DNA of 64,000 nt from JBLMZI01 sp050258755 (GCA_050258755.1 JBLMZI010000004.1:310001-374000); one strand, 5' to 3'. Shown: positions 16,513 through 26,902, counted from the stretch's first letter. The notes: generated by a model from the sequence alone, not told the origin. Translations and numbers: made by a program.

Positions 16513-17730
16513 CTAACCGCCCAGTTCAAACTTGTCGTGCAGGGCCTGAACCGCCAGTTCCATCTGCTGCCGCCGGACCAGGCACCAGATGTTGGTGTAT
16601 GAATCGCCGGACTGCAGAATCGGGATTGAGCGTTCGCTTAACGCCTCAACCACCCGGGCCATGATTCCCGGAATTCCTGTCATTGCGGCTCCGACAATCG
16701 CCACTTTGGCACAGTCCGGTTCGGTCAGCGGCTCCATCCCGCTGGTTTCCAACAATTCCGCCGCCCGCCTGGCTTGATGCCGGTCGACTGTAAACATCAC
16801 TATCTCCGGATTCACCGTGATAAAGTCCACACTGATGTCAGCCAGAGCAAGGGTTTTGAATATCTTTAAAGGCATTCCGGCATCCTGGTTGGTCCGCACC
16901 TTAAACTGGGTGATATCAGGCCGCTGGGTCACACCCGTGATGACCTGATCGCGCCGGATGTTCACTCTGCGCCCAAATCCTTCAGTGATACTGCGTACCA
17001 GGGTTCCCGGGTGATCGCTGAAAGTGGACCGGATCCGCAGGGGCACATTGGCCTCCATGGCGATTTCCACCGCCCGGGGGTGAATCACCTTGGCCCCTTC
17101 ATGGGCCAGCTGGCAGATTTCGTTGTAGGTCACAAAATCCAGAATACGTGCGTTCTCAACAATCCTGGGATCGGCTGTCATGATCCCTTCCACATCGGTA
17201 TAGATATCAACCACTTCTGCCCCGAGGGCTACCCCGAGTGCGCTTGCGGTCACATCGCTGCCGCCGCGGCCGAGCGTGGTAATCTGGCCTTCCTCAGTGA
17301 TTCCCTGGAAGCCGGCGACCACGACGATATTTCCGTCTTTCAGGCTTTTTTGAATCATCGTGGTATCAACCCCGATGATTCGAGCATCCCCGTGCTGTTC
17401 ATTGGTCGTGATGCCTGCCTGCATCCCGGTTAAAAATACCGCCGATTCGCCCATCGCCTGCAGCCGGGCGGTCAAAACCACACCGGATATGATCTCGCCG
17501 CAGGCCATCAGTAAATCCATTTCCCGCGCAGCGGGCAGACTGTTTTCTTCCTGGGCAAGGCTGATCAAGGTATCGGTCGCGTACGGGTCACGAGCGCGTC
17601 CCATCGCAGAAACCACGACCACCACATCGTTTTTCAGCCTCCGCTCCCGCAGCACGTTGCGGCAGACCTGCTCCCGCTGATCGGGTTCGGCCAGCGAGGT
17701 CCCGCCGTATTTCTGAACGATAATCGGCAC
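16513..17730 (-). CDS. dapG: Aspartate kinase
   Basis: The 405-aa protein phosphorylates aspartate. The kinase starts IVQKYGGTSLAEP and contains GRGGSDVTASALG. Two ACT domains occupy the last 150 residues (ITGVTQRPDITQFKV and AKVAIVGAAMTGIPGIMARV), typical of single-function feedback-regulated kinases. The nucleotide-binding lysine of KYGG is present. It sits between asd and dapA, as Bacillus dapG does; the symbol follows that synteny. The effector (diaminopimelate or lysine) is not readable. Confidence 0.94.
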   Translation of the reverse strand: MPIIVQKYGGTSLAEPDQREQVCRNVLRERRLKNDVVVVVSAMGRARDPYATDTLISLAQEENSLPAAREMDLLMACGEIISGVVLTARLQAMGESAVFLTGMQAGITTNEQHGDARIIGVDTTMIQKSLKDGNIVVVAGFQGITEEGQITTLGRGGSDVTASALGVALGAEVVDIYTDVEGIMTADPRIVENARILDFVTYNEICQLAHEGAKVIHPRAVEIAMEANVPLRIRSTFSDHPGTLVRSITEGFGRRVNIRRDQVITGVTQRPDITQFKVRTNQDAGMPLKIFKTLALADISVDFITVNPEIVMFTVDRHQARRAAELLETSGMEPLTEPDCAKVAIVGAAMTGIPGIMARVVEALSERSIPILQSGDSYTNIWCLVRRQQMELAVQALHDKFELGG

Positions 17731-17779
17731 TTCTTACACTCCCTTAAGGGACCATCGGCCGGGAAGAAACGATCAGTAT

Positions 17780-18793
17780 CTAATATAAGCTGTCGCGAAC
17801 GACAATCTCTCCAATTTGAATCGCGTTGGTCGCAGCCCCTTTGCGGATCTGGTCGCCGGCGACCCACAGGTTGATTCCGTTCTCCAGTGAGATATCCTCC
17901 CGGATTCGGCCCACAAACACTTCATCTTTGTCTGAAGTAAACCAGGGCATGGGATAGGTGTTCTCCCTGGGGCGGTCCACCACCACAACGCCAGGGGCTT
18001 GGATAAGCACATCACGAATCTGCTGCGCCGTCGCCTTGCGTTCAAGTTCCAGATTGATGGATTCGGAATGGCTCCGCATCACCGGAACGCGAACCGCAGT
18101 CGGGCTGACCGGCAGATTGTCAATGTGCATGATCTTCCGGGTTTCCCACACCATCTTCATTTCCTCTTTGGTGTAATCTTGATCAGACCAGACATCAATA
18201 TGCGGAATCAGGTTAAAAGCGATTTGATGCTGGAATACTTTTGTCACCATCGGTTCGCCGGCATAATACTGGCGCAGCTGCTGATCCAGTTCCTCAAGTC
18301 CGGCTTTCCCGGCGCCGGATACCGCCTGATAGGTCGAAACCACGACCCGCTTTAAACCAAAAGCCTTGTAAATCGGGTTGATCGCGACGACCATAATAAT
18401 GGTCGAACAGTTCGGGTTCGCGATAATCCCTTTGTGCAGCCGCACGTCTTCCGGATTAACTTCCGGAACCACCAGCGGCATTGCCGGATTCATCCGAAAC
18501 GCCGAGCTGTTGTCAATTACCACGGCACCGCGTTTGGCCGCCTCAGGTCCCAGGACCTCGCTGACCTCGGCGCCAACCGCAAACAAAGCCACCTGTACAC
18601 CCTGGAACTGCTCAGGCGTGGCCGCTTCGACGGTGATCGTTTCCCCTTTGAAGGTCACTTTCGCGCCAGCTTCCCTTGGGTCCGCCAGACACCGAATCGA
18701 TTTCACGGGGAAATTCCGTTCCTCAAGCACTTTCAGCATTTCCTGCCCTACGGCGCCGGTTGCGCCAACGACAGCAGTTACTACGTCTGCCAC
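17780..18793 (-). CDS. asd: Aspartate-semialdehyde dehydrogenase
   Basis: The 337-aa enzyme reduces aspartyl phosphate with NADPH. It shows the N-terminal GATGAVGQEML nucleotide-binding loop and ANPNCSTIIM with the catalytic cysteine. The start is probably GTG (VADVVTAVVG), nine bases after GGAGG; the longer TTG-started form would overlap the ribosome site. It is the first gene of asd-dapG-dapA, with a 100-base gap to dpaB upstream that contains an AT-rich TAAAAT hexamer and may hold a promoter. Confidence 0.95.
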   Translation of the reverse strand: MADVVTAVVGATGAVGQEMLKVLEERNFPVKSIRCLADPREAGAKVTFKGETITVEAATPEQFQGVQVALFAVGAEVSEVLGPEAAKRGAVVIDNSSAFRMNPAMPLVVPEVNPEDVRLHKGIIANPNCSTIIMVVAINPIYKAFGLKRVVVSTYQAVSGAGKAGLEELDQQLRQYYAGEPMVTKVFQHQIAFNLIPHIDVWSDQDYTKEEMKMVWETRKIMHIDNLPVSPTAVRVPVMRSHSESINLELERKATAQQIRDVLIQAPGVVVVDRPRENTYPMPWFTSDKDEVFVGRIREDISLENGINLWVAGDQIRKGAATNAIQIGEIVVRDSLY

Positions 18794-18893
18794 GCTGCAT
18801 CCCTCCAAGCTAAAAAGTCTACCAAATATTTTAGCACATTTCTGTAATCAGACGAAAGTGCGGCCGGAAATGCGTTTCCGGTTATTTTCGGGA

Positions 18894-19493
18894 TCATTCG
18901 CCTTTATTCCCTGGACTCAGCACCATGGGCTGCAGCTGTTTCCCCTTCAGGGCGGCAGCAATCGTTTCCCCGGTCAGAGCCATGTTCGCAACCAGCGAAG
19001 TGGGTTTCGCTTCCGGATCGTCCTGTCGGAACGGGACGAAATAAATATGCTTTGCATTTATCAGAATGCCCAGGTTTTTAGCATTCAGCCCCAGTGCGTC
19101 ATTGGTGGATACCGCTATGACGACCGGGCGCTGGTTTCGAAGCTGGGCTTTTACCGCCATTAAGGCGGGCGTATCAGTAATCCCATTGGCCAGTTTCGCC
19201 ATGGTATTGCCGGTGCACGGCGCCAGCAGCAGAACATCAAACATTTTGCCCGGTCCAATCGGCTCGGCCGTCGGAATTGTACAGATCAGATCATTCCCGG
19301 TCACCCGTTCGACCGCCTGCGCCAGGTCATCGGCGCGATAAAACCGGTTGTCGGTGTATCGGGCTGAGTATGAAAGGACCGGAATAATTTGCGCCCCGGC
19401 TTCCCGGAGGCTTTCCACTTCGGATAAAACCGATCCAATTGTGCAGTGAGAGCCGGTAATCACAAGCCCTACCGTAATGCCAGTGAAATCCAT
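18894..19493 (-). CDS. dpaB: Dipicolinate synthase subunit B
   Basis: The 199-aa flavoprotein-like subunit of spore dipicolinate synthase belongs to the flavoprotein decarboxylase-like fold (GLVITGSHCTIG, LLLAPCTGNTMAKLANGITD). With DpaA it oxidises dihydrodipicolinate to dipicolinic acid in the mother cell. It begins at an ATG six bases after GGGAGG and lies 14 bases after dpaA. The order dpaA-dpaB-asd-dapG-dapA matches the Bacillus spoVF operon. Confidence 0.95.
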   Translation of the reverse strand: MDFTGITVGLVITGSHCTIGSVLSEVESLREAGAQIIPVLSYSARYTDNRFYRADDLAQAVERVTGNDLICTIPTAEPIGPGKMFDVLLLAPCTGNTMAKLANGITDTPALMAVKAQLRNQRPVVIAVSTNDALGLNAKNLGILINAKHIYFVPFRQDDPEAKPTSLVANMALTGETIAAALKGKQLQPMVLSPGNKGE

Positions 19494-19507
19494 CGTCACC
19501 CTCCCAT

Positions 19508-20422
19508 TCAGGCCAATTCGACCTTTTGCCCCTGCCGTTTGAGGTGTTCGTTTATCATGCGCGGGATCACTTCAGCCAGCACGCCTCCCGCCATCCTCGG
19601 CGCCACTTTCCCTGGCAGCCCGGGGGCCAGAATGGCCTTGATTCCATAATGATTCGCTGCACTGAAATCAGTGCCGCCCGGTGTAGAGGCAAGATCGATG
19701 ATTAATGCATCCGGGTTGAGGCTCTTTAAGACTTCACTGGTGAGTACCGGCGCCGGAATCGTATTAAAGATGATTTCCGCCTCGTTAAGCCCTTCCGTCA
19801 GCCGTTCCAGGTTTAACCGCAGACATCCCATCTCAAATGCCCGGGCCAATTCCGCATTATCCCGGGAAGCCGCGGTCACTTCGGCGCCAAGCGCTTTCAG
19901 CATTCTGACCAGAGTAAGACCAACCCGGCCCATCCCCAACACAACGGTTTTGCTTCCATGAATGGTGGAATCGGTCTCCTCCATGGCAATCTGCAAAGCG
20001 CCCTCCGCAGTTGGAATTGAGTTTAAAATCGCCACTTCGTCAATCTCGCCAATTTCCCTCAGGGTCAAACCCAGTTTTTCGGTCCAGCCTTTCACTATCG
20101 GCTTTGCAGAGCCGATAATGACCAGTGAATCAGTACGCATCAAGCGAAAACCTTTTTCCGTAATCTGCAGCTTTTCATCGGTGTAAACGGCCCGGATCGT
20201 CCCGCTTTCATCGGTTCCCGGCATAGGAAACACAGCCACTTCCGCGCCGCGCAGGGCCTCCTCAACGGTCTTTCCGATGAAGGCGCCGTGTTTGATCTTT
20301 TCCCGGGGAAAACCGACAACGGTCACCGTAGCCCCCAGGGACACCAAACGCGCGGTCACGATCAACTCACGGTCATCGCCGCCAAGAACGGCGATTTTCA
20401 CGCCTGACAGGGCCGAACTCAC
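19508..20422 (-). CDS. dpaA: Dipicolinate synthase subunit A
   Basis: The 304-aa subunit contains a dehydrogenase-type NAD(P)-binding fold: VKIAVLGGDDRELIV near the N-terminus and KTVVLGMGRVGLTLVRML near residue 153. With DpaB it makes dipicolinic acid, the calcium-chelating component of the spore core. The GTG start follows a GGGGGG-rich site. Sporulation-specific control (sigma-K in Bacillus) is likely, but I could not define the -35/-10 elements in the 100 bases upstream with confidence. Confidence 0.95.
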   Translation of the reverse strand: MSSALSGVKIAVLGGDDRELIVTARLVSLGATVTVVGFPREKIKHGAFIGKTVEEALRGAEVAVFPMPGTDESGTIRAVYTDEKLQITEKGFRLMRTDSLVIIGSAKPIVKGWTEKLGLTLREIGEIDEVAILNSIPTAEGALQIAMEETDSTIHGSKTVVLGMGRVGLTLVRMLKALGAEVTAASRDNAELARAFEMGCLRLNLERLTEGLNEAEIIFNTIPAPVLTSEVLKSLNPDALIIDLASTPGGTDFSAANHYGIKAILAPGLPGKVAPRMAGGVLAEVIPRMINEHLKRQGQKVELA

Positions 20423-20522
20423 GCCACGCCCCCCTTTATGCGAAATGATTTCAATCAGCTAACACAATATACGCAAGGAAGCCAGGAAAGGTTCAGCGGG
20501 TGGGCAATCTTAAGAAATGAAA

Positions 20523-20546
20523 ACGGGGCATCTTTCGATGCCCCGT
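20523..20546 (-). terminator. Terminator of the giant surface-protein gene
   Basis: ACGGGGCATC/GATGCCCCGT with a 4-base loop and a TTTTCATTTC tail on the minus strand lies 47 bases after the stop. Confidence 0.85.
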
Positions 20547-20592
20547 AAGAAAAGCAGCTTTTTTTCGTTATCGACCCGGGGATGTTTGCTCT

Positions 20593-23500
20593 TTAGAACC
20601 AGAGGAATCCAATGGTTTTATTCTCCACCTGTAAGCCATTCATACCGGGTACTAGGGTTTTCCCGATCGATGTGCGCAGCGGGTTTTTCACCGGCGGTAC
20701 GTAGCTCACCGTAATGGATTCACCCTTTTTCGCCGCTTTTTTCACGAAAAGGACGACATCGGTGCCGAGAACCATTACCTTCCGAACCTCGGCCGGTTTC
20801 CCGTTAACCATTACAGTAAAGCTGCTGGCGGCCGGTGTCGATGAAGAATCAAGCCTTTGATTGAAATTAAGATCCAAATGGTTTCCGGTTGCATACCCGC
20901 GCAGAACGCTTACCTCGTCACTGATTTGATCCAGCACCTCGGTGAAGCTTGCGGCTTTGTTCCCGTTAAGGTCTTGAATCGGCACTTGTTTATTATGCTT
21001 GGGTTCATTGTACTTTACAGTCACCTGATCATCCGGTTGAATCGGAGTCAGCAGCGCAAGCGTCACGACATTGCCGTTCACCGCAACACTCTTCACGATG
21101 ATAGGCCGTGTTTTGATAAACTTTCTGTTGTTTCTTGCGGTGACGGTAAAGGACGAAGTATTGGGTTTGCTTGCATTCAAGTCTTCGTCAAAGTTCAAGT
21201 TGATGATCGTCCCTGAACCTGATGATGCAAGCAGAACCGGCGGCGTGTGATCCGTCACCGTGACGACACAGGTCGCAATCGCTTCGCCTTGCTTGGTCTT
21301 AACCGTAATCGTAGCCGTTCCGGCTTTCAGACCAGTCACTGTGCCGCTGACGTCCACTGACGCAATCTTGTCGTCAGAACTGCTCCAGATGAGTTCCATG
21401 TTCGCCGCTTCCGCCGGAAGAATCGCAGCCTCCAGCTTCAGCGACTGTTTAACTTCCAGTTCCGTGTTCGCTTTGTCTAAGGAAACGGATACGACGGTTA
21501 TTGTGCACTCGGCCTTGGCTTTGCCCTCGATCGTCTCAACCGTTATCGTGGTTATGCCTGGCGCAATCGCGGTAACCTTGCCCTCATTGTCAACCATCGC
21601 TACCTCGGGTGCCGAACTGTTCCAGGTCACCGCTTTATTCACGGCATCCTCAGGAACAACCGTGGCCGTCAGGGTGAGCATATCGTTCGCCTTAAGGAAC
21701 GCACTGGTTTTGTCCAACGAAACCGCCATCACTGTGACCTTGCACTGTGCCGTATAGCTGCCATCCACAGTCGAAACCGTAATCACAGCTGAACCTGCGG
21801 CCTTCGCGGTGACTACGCCATCTATCACAGAGGCGACGTTGTCACTCGAACTGCTCCAGGTCACGCCGGGCTCCGTCGCATTCGCCGGATCCATCGTGGC
21901 CTTGAGCGTCACCGGCGCACTGTCAGGAAGCAGCGTCAGCTCGGTTTTATCCAGGGAAACCGCTGTAACCGGGATCACAGCAGTTACGATACACTCAGCC
22001 GTTTTTTCGCCATCCCCGGTCTTGACCGTAATGGTGGCGGTTCCCGGCCCTACAGCCGTGACCACACCATCATTGACCGCCGCCACATTCGTATTCGAAG
22101 AGCTCCAAGTCACGTTCTGATTGGTCGCATCCACCGGATCGATTGTAGCCTTTAGCGTCACCGGAGTCCCACCGACCGGCATTTTCAGCGTTGTTTGATC
22201 CAGGGAAACCGAGGTAACCGGGATCACCACAGTGACAGCGCACTCGGCCGTAAAGCCGCGATCCTGAGTCGTTACAGTAATCGTTGCCGTTCCCGGGCCC
22301 ACCGCCGTTACCAGGCCGTCCAGCACAGTTACTACCAAAGTGTTCGTACTGGTCCAGTAAACGGTTTTATCAATCGCATTATCAGGCTGTACTGTCGCAA
22401 TCAGCTGCGAGGTCTTGCCTTTTTCCAAAACAATCGCTTTTTCATTCAGTGAAACGCCAGTCACAGGCGCTGTGACGGTGATCGGAAGCGTATCAAACGC
22501 ACCGCTGCCGTCCGCGGCGGTTGCCGTGACAATCGCTTCGCCCGCCCCATGCGTCGTTATCACACCGTCTTGCGACACCGTTACAACAGCTGCATTGTCA
22601 CTGCTCCAAACCAATGATTTATTGGTTGCCTGGTCAGGGAATACCCATATCTTCGTGATCTCGTCCAAACGCTTGGATACATCGTACCCATGTACTTGCA
22701 AGCCAGCCAGCGTGATGATCACATCGGTGACCGGGATTGAAGTGGTTATCGTACAGGACGCGCTGTAACCGCCATCAGCGGTGGTTGCCGTAATCGTCGC
22801 CGTACCGGAACCGATCGCAGTAACCAGACCGGTAGAATCAACAGTCACCGCCTGGTCATTCGAACTGCTCCAGGTCACGGTCTGATTGGTGGCACTTGCC
22901 GGCAGAACCGTTGCCAAGAGTCTGGTCGTATCCCCTAATGTCATTGTCATCGGCTCGGTTTTATCGAGGGTGATCCCGGAAACAGGAATCACAGCAGGTT
23001 TAACAACGATTTTTGCGGTGCCCCCTGGCGAAGACCATCCATAAGGCGTAAACGTAACATCGGTCGTCCCAGGGGATATCCCCTTAATGATCAGCTGCCA
23101 GTCCGGTGTCCACCCAATCGCCTTCGCGATATTCATATTCGTCGTATTCCCTACCACTCCCGTTTCCGAAGCGTTTTCGGGAATAATCTTATAGGCCGCA
23201 TAGACGACTTGCCCGACAGTCATTTCTGACGCGCTCAGCGTGATTTCTACGGATGTGATTGGAATCGTAACCCGAGCAACACACGCTGCCGCTAGCGAAC
23301 CGTCTTTTGTCGCAGCGACAATCGTCGCTTGACCTTTGGTAACGGCAGTGACTAAACCATTGGCATCAACGGTTGCAATCGCCGGATTATTACTTGTCCA
23401 GTTGATCTCCTTATTGGTTGCATCGGCCGGTTGGATCGTGGCAACCAATTGGTAAGTTTGTGGGGGCTTTAGGTCGATATTGTATTTATTCAGCGTAATG

Positions 23501-26500
23501 CCCGTAGCCGGAATCCCGTTTGGTTTTACTGTAAGTTGGGCGGTTGCCGCCGGTTGGGTCGACCCTTGGGCCGTTAAAGTAACGGTGGTCGTCCCCGGGG
23601 CAACCCCCTGGATCAGGCCGTTCCCGATCGATTTTGCGATTCCCGGATTGGCAGTGGAAATAATATACCCGAGATCCGTGGCGTTTTCAGGATAGAGTTT
23701 ATAAGTCGCCTGAACGGTTTGCCCAGCCAGCACTTCCGGAGCGCTCAGACTCAGTTCCACCGATGTAACCGGGATAATAACCTGCACAAAACAGGTTGCC
23801 ATCTTATAACCATCCAACGTCGTTACGGTAATCAAAGTCGAACCCGTTCCAATTGCCTGAACCAGGCCTGTGGCATCGACCGTCGCGACATCCGGTTTGG
23901 AACTGGTCCAATAAACCGCCTTATTGTCCGCGTTGGTCGGTTGAATGGCCGCAATCAATCGTTCGCTGGTCCCCATGGTCAATTTAAGCTGACTCTGGTT
24001 CAGCGATACGCCGGTAACCCGGTTTCCATCAGGGGGAACCACGGAGCCTAAATCGCCGAAAGCCTGAATTTCAACCAGGCGTCCGGTGATGCCTTCGCTG
24101 CTGCCAGCGCCCCAAACCCTGACGTATCTGGCTTTTTTCCCATTTACCGCGATGCTTAACCCGTCCGGAGTCTCAGCATAATAACCATCGAAGTCCACCG
24201 CGCCCTGCCCGCTTAGATTCGTCTTATCGTTGCTGTATACGATTCCCTCATGATTCGGAAAGTTCGGGTTATCGGAAACCTGCACAACGACGCCGTAATA
24301 GTAGAGCGGATCAAGGGTGGTCCAGATATCATGCCAGATTTTGATCTCATTGATCACCTGGCTAGCACTCAGGTCCACCATGTACCACTGCGGTCCGTTC
24401 ATATCCGGTTGAGCACCTTCGCCGCTCGTAACACCGTCAGTGAGCAGTTCGGGCATGTCCAGCGTTATTTGGGAACTCACCGGCGCATTCAGGGCCATGT
24501 TCACCTGTTCCGGCATTGGGGCGCAATCTTGCCCAAAGATCTGGATTTCTACTATGTGGTTGTACCCGTTTGCGTTATTCCCATTCGAATACGCTCTCAC
24601 ATAGCGGGCGTTGATGTTATCAACCGGGAAACTCTTCCCGTCTTTGGTTTCTGCGTACTCAACGTCCGCAACCCGATAAGCCCCTCCGGCTGATTCATCT
24701 TTATCATTATTAAAGATAGTAAACACCCGATTTTTGAAGGCCGGATCGTTGGAAACCTGAAGAATTACATCTTTATAGATTCTGGTCCCGGAGTAATAGT
24801 GCCACAACTTGATTTCACTGATCTTATGACTGCTTCCCAGGTCAACCTGAACCCATTGCAGGCCAGCCGGAAGCTGGGCGTATTTGGTGTTTGTAAGATC
24901 GCCATCGGTAATCCGGCTGGCGTTTGTAATCGCCACGCTGCCAGTTACCACCGCTTTTAAGGCATGGTTAACCGGGACGGGTGCCGTGTAATCTTCACCG
25001 AATACCTGCACTTCGACCAGGTGATTATAAGCATTATAAGTGTTTCCGTTGCTGTAGAGCCTCAGATACCGGCCTTTCTTGCCTGCCGCGTTAAATGTCA
25101 TTCCAGTCGATTTTTCCACGTATTCGGCATCAAGGCCAGTCCCTAGTCCGGCCGAACCATCGGTATCATTATTGAATACCATCTCAACCCCGGCAGCAAA
25201 ACCAGGATCATTCGACAACTGAACGATGACATCATGGTAGGAACGGGTTCCAATATAATACCGCCAGACTTTGATCTCACTGACGGCATGTTGATGCCCC
25301 AGGTCGATCTGTACATACTGCAAACCCGAGGTCTGCTGGGCGAAGTTCGCACAGTTGGTGTCGCCGTCGGTAATCCGCGCCGCGTTCGATATCGCCGCAC
25401 TCCCTGTGGCCGGCGCATTCAATGCATGGTTCACGGCGATGGGCGCCACATAATGACTGCCGAACACCATGATTTCCACGAGATGATTGTAGGCGTTATA
25501 GGTGTTGCCATTGCTCCAAACCCGAACGTACCGAGCGTTTACGTTGGCCACACCGATGACCTTACCGGTTGATTTTTCAGTATACTCCGCGTCTAAACCA
25601 TTAGACTGTCCGGCAGAATTGTCCGCGTCATTGTTAAATACCGTCGTGACACCGGTCAGGAATTCCGGATCATCGGAAACCTGCACGATTACATCGTGAT
25701 AGGTTCTGGTACTGCTGTAATAATGCCATAAATCAATCTCATTGATGGTATGGGTCTGACCCAAGTCGAGCCGCACCCACTGGGCGCCGGGCTCCAACTG
25801 AGCAAAGTTTGCGCTGGTCGTATCTCCGTCAATGATTCGAACCGGGTTGGTAATCTTCACGCTGCTGTAAACAACTGCGTTGAGGGCATGGTTTTCGGGA
25901 AGGTAATCATCACCGAAGACCTGAACTTCTACAAGATGATTGTAGGTGTTGTATGTACTGCCATTGGTCCAAAGCCGAACATACCTCGCGTTGACACGTG
26001 TACCCGCAATACTCTTTCCGGTCTCGTTCTCAACGTATTCTTCGTCCTGCCCCTTCCCCTGGCCAGCCGTATCGTCCGTGTCGTTGTTGAACAACGTTGT
26101 CACGGTGGATCTGAAATCAGGATCATTCGAAACCTGTACGATCACGTCATGATAGGTCCGGGTCCCCTGGAAGTAATGCCACAATTTGATTTCGCTGATG
26201 TTGTGGCGCTGACCGAGGTCAATTTTTACCCACTGCACGCCCGGATCAATCTGAGCATAATTGGTGGTTGTCAAATCGCCGTCAGTCACCCGAGCGGCGT
26301 TGGTGATCTTTGTGCTGGCTGTTACCACCTTATTCAAAGCATGGTTTTCCGGGCCGATCACGACGGTGTCATCGGTCGTCGCGGTCACAGTATCCTGGGT
26401 AGTGCCCGCGGCCGGATCTATCACCACGACGGTATTCTGCGTCGTGCCCGCCACACCGACTGTATCCTGGGTGGTTGAGCTTCCCTGAGTGCCTGGTAAA

Positions 26501-26766
26501 ACGGTATCTCCTGTACTTGAAGATCCAGAGTCGGGAATGATAGGTATGATAGTATCCTGGGTCGTCGCAGTGCCTTCATCAGGAACTGCCGACCCGGAAT
26601 CGGTACCGGTTGCCGCTGGCGCTTCATAAGCGGCTTCACTCACGGTTTCCGCACCGAGCGCGGAAACTGGCTGAAAAGAGCCTACGCCCGGAAATAATCC
26701 GGTCATGAATGCAAGGATTACTAAGACTGCCCCGAACTTTCTTCTGGCTCTGTTCTGCAAACTCAT
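20593..26766 (-). CDS. Giant exported protein: five discoidin domains, eleven Ig-like (BIG2) domains, SwmB-like C-terminus
   Basis: The product is about 2057 aa. It starts with a signal peptide (QNRARRKFGAVLVILAFM... VSALGAET). A Thr-rich linker with repeated TTQDT/TTQNT/TTDDT motifs spans residues about 60-135. Five F5/8 type C (discoidin) repeats of about 150 residues follow, each opening NHALN/NMALN and containing W-V-x-[IV]-D-L-G and YHDVIVQVSNDP-like strands. Eleven group-2 bacterial Ig-like domains of about 85 residues (VTxVSLDK... TWSSSN... GxATITV) fill residues about 910-1835. Two beta-sandwich repeats (INLNFDEDLNASKP..., LDLNFNQRLDSSST...) end the protein. No LPXTG or SLH anchor was seen. 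It probably binds carbohydrate or another surface. Start choice: ATG at 26766 is one base from GGAGG, so TTG at 26760 may be the true start. Confidence 0.88.
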   Translation of the reverse strand: MSLQNRARRKFGAVLVILAFMTGLFPGVGSFQPVSALGAETVSEAAYEAPAATGTDSGSAVPDEGTATTQDTIIPIIPDSGSSSTGDTVLPGTQGSSTTQDTVGVAGTTQNTVVVIDPAAGTTQDTVTATTDDTVVIGPENHALNKVVTASTKITNAARVTDGDLTTTNYAQIDPGVQWVKIDLGQRHNISEIKLWHYFQGTRTYHDVIVQVSNDPDFRSTVTTLFNNDTDDTAGQGKGQDEEYVENETGKSIAGTRVNARYVRLWTNGSTYNTYNHLVEVQVFGDDYLPENHALNAVVYSSVKITNPVRIIDGDTTSANFAQLEPGAQWVRLDLGQTHTINEIDLWHYYSSTRTYHDVIVQVSDDPEFLTGVTTVFNNDADNSAGQSNGLDAEYTEKSTGKVIGVANVNARYVRVWSNGNTYNAYNHLVEIMVFGSHYVAPIAVNHALNAPATGSAAISNAARITDGDTNCANFAQQTSGLQYVQIDLGHQHAVSEIKVWRYYIGTRSYHDVIVQLSNDPGFAAGVEMVFNNDTDGSAGLGTGLDAEYVEKSTGMTFNAAGKKGRYLRLYSNGNTYNAYNHLVEVQVFGEDYTAPVPVNHALKAVVTGSVAITNASRITDGDLTNTKYAQLPAGLQWVQVDLGSSHKISEIKLWHYYSGTRIYKDVILQVSNDPAFKNRVFTIFNNDKDESAGGAYRVADVEYAETKDGKSFPVDNINARYVRAYSNGNNANGYNHIVEIQIFGQDCAPMPEQVNMALNAPVSSQITLDMPELLTDGVTSGEGAQPDMNGPQWYMVDLSASQVINEIKIWHDIWTTLDPLYYYGVVVQVSDNPNFPNHEGIVYSNDKTNLSGQGAVDFDGYYAETPDGLSIAVNGKKARYVRVWGAGSSEGITGRLVEIQAFGDLGSVVPPDGNRVTGVSLNQSQLKLTMGTSERLIAAIQPTNADNKAVYWTSSKPDVATVDATGLVQAIGTGSTLITVTTLDGYKMATCFVQVIIPVTSVELSLSAPEVLAGQTVQATYKLYPENATDLGYIISTANPGIAKSIGNGLIQGVAPGTTTVTLTAQGSTQPAATAQLTVKPNGIPATGITLNKYNIDLKPPQTYQLVATIQPADATNKEINWTSNNPAIATVDANGLVTAVTKGQATIVAATKDGSLAAACVARVTIPITSVEITLSASEMTVGQVVYAAYKIIPENASETGVVGNTTNMNIAKAIGWTPDWQLIIKGISPGTTDVTFTPYGWSSPGGTAKIVVKPAVIPVSGITLDKTEPMTMTLGDTTRLLATVLPASATNQTVTWSSSNDQAVTVDSTGLVTAIGSGTATITATTADGGYSASCTITTSIPVTDVIITLAGLQVHGYDVSKRLDEITKIWVFPDQATNKSLVWSSDNAAVVTVSQDGVITTHGAGEAIVTATAADGSGAFDTLPITVTAPVTGVSLNEKAIVLEKGKTSQLIATVQPDNAIDKTVYWTSTNTLVVTVLDGLVTAVGPGTATITVTTQDRGFTAECAVTVVIPVTSVSLDQTTLKMPVGGTPVTLKATIDPVDATNQNVTWSSSNTNVAAVNDGVVTAVGPGTATITVKTGDGEKTAECIVTAVIPVTAVSLDKTELTLLPDSAPVTLKATMDPANATEPGVTWSSSSDNVASVIDGVVTAKAAGSAVITVSTVDGSYTAQCKVTVMAVSLDKTSAFLKANDMLTLTATVVPEDAVNKAVTWNSSAPEVAMVDNEGKVTAIAPGITTITVETIEGKAKAECTITVVSVSLDKANTELEVKQSLKLEAAILPAEAANMELIWSSSDDKIASVDVSGTVTGLKAGTATITVKTKQGEAIATCVVTVTDHTPPVLLASSGSGTIINLNFDEDLNASKPNTSSFTVTARNNRKFIKTRPIIVKSVAVNGNVVTLALLTPIQPDDQVTVKYNEPKHNKQVPIQDLNGNKAASFTEVLDQISDEVSVLRGYATGNHLDLNFNQRLDSSSTPAASSFTVMVNGKPAEVRKVMVLGTDVVLFVKKAAKKGESITVSYVPPVKNPLRTSIGKTLVPGMNGLQVENKTIGFLWF

Positions 26767-26902
26767 CCCTCCGATAATCAGTTTGTTGCTTGCCCCGCCA
26801 AAAACAATAAACGAATACGGCCATGTTCCCTTTTCCCCTTGAAACATGTCCGATCAATCATGGTTTGGTTTTATTTTCATTGAATCAACATTTTCTTCCA
26901 TC

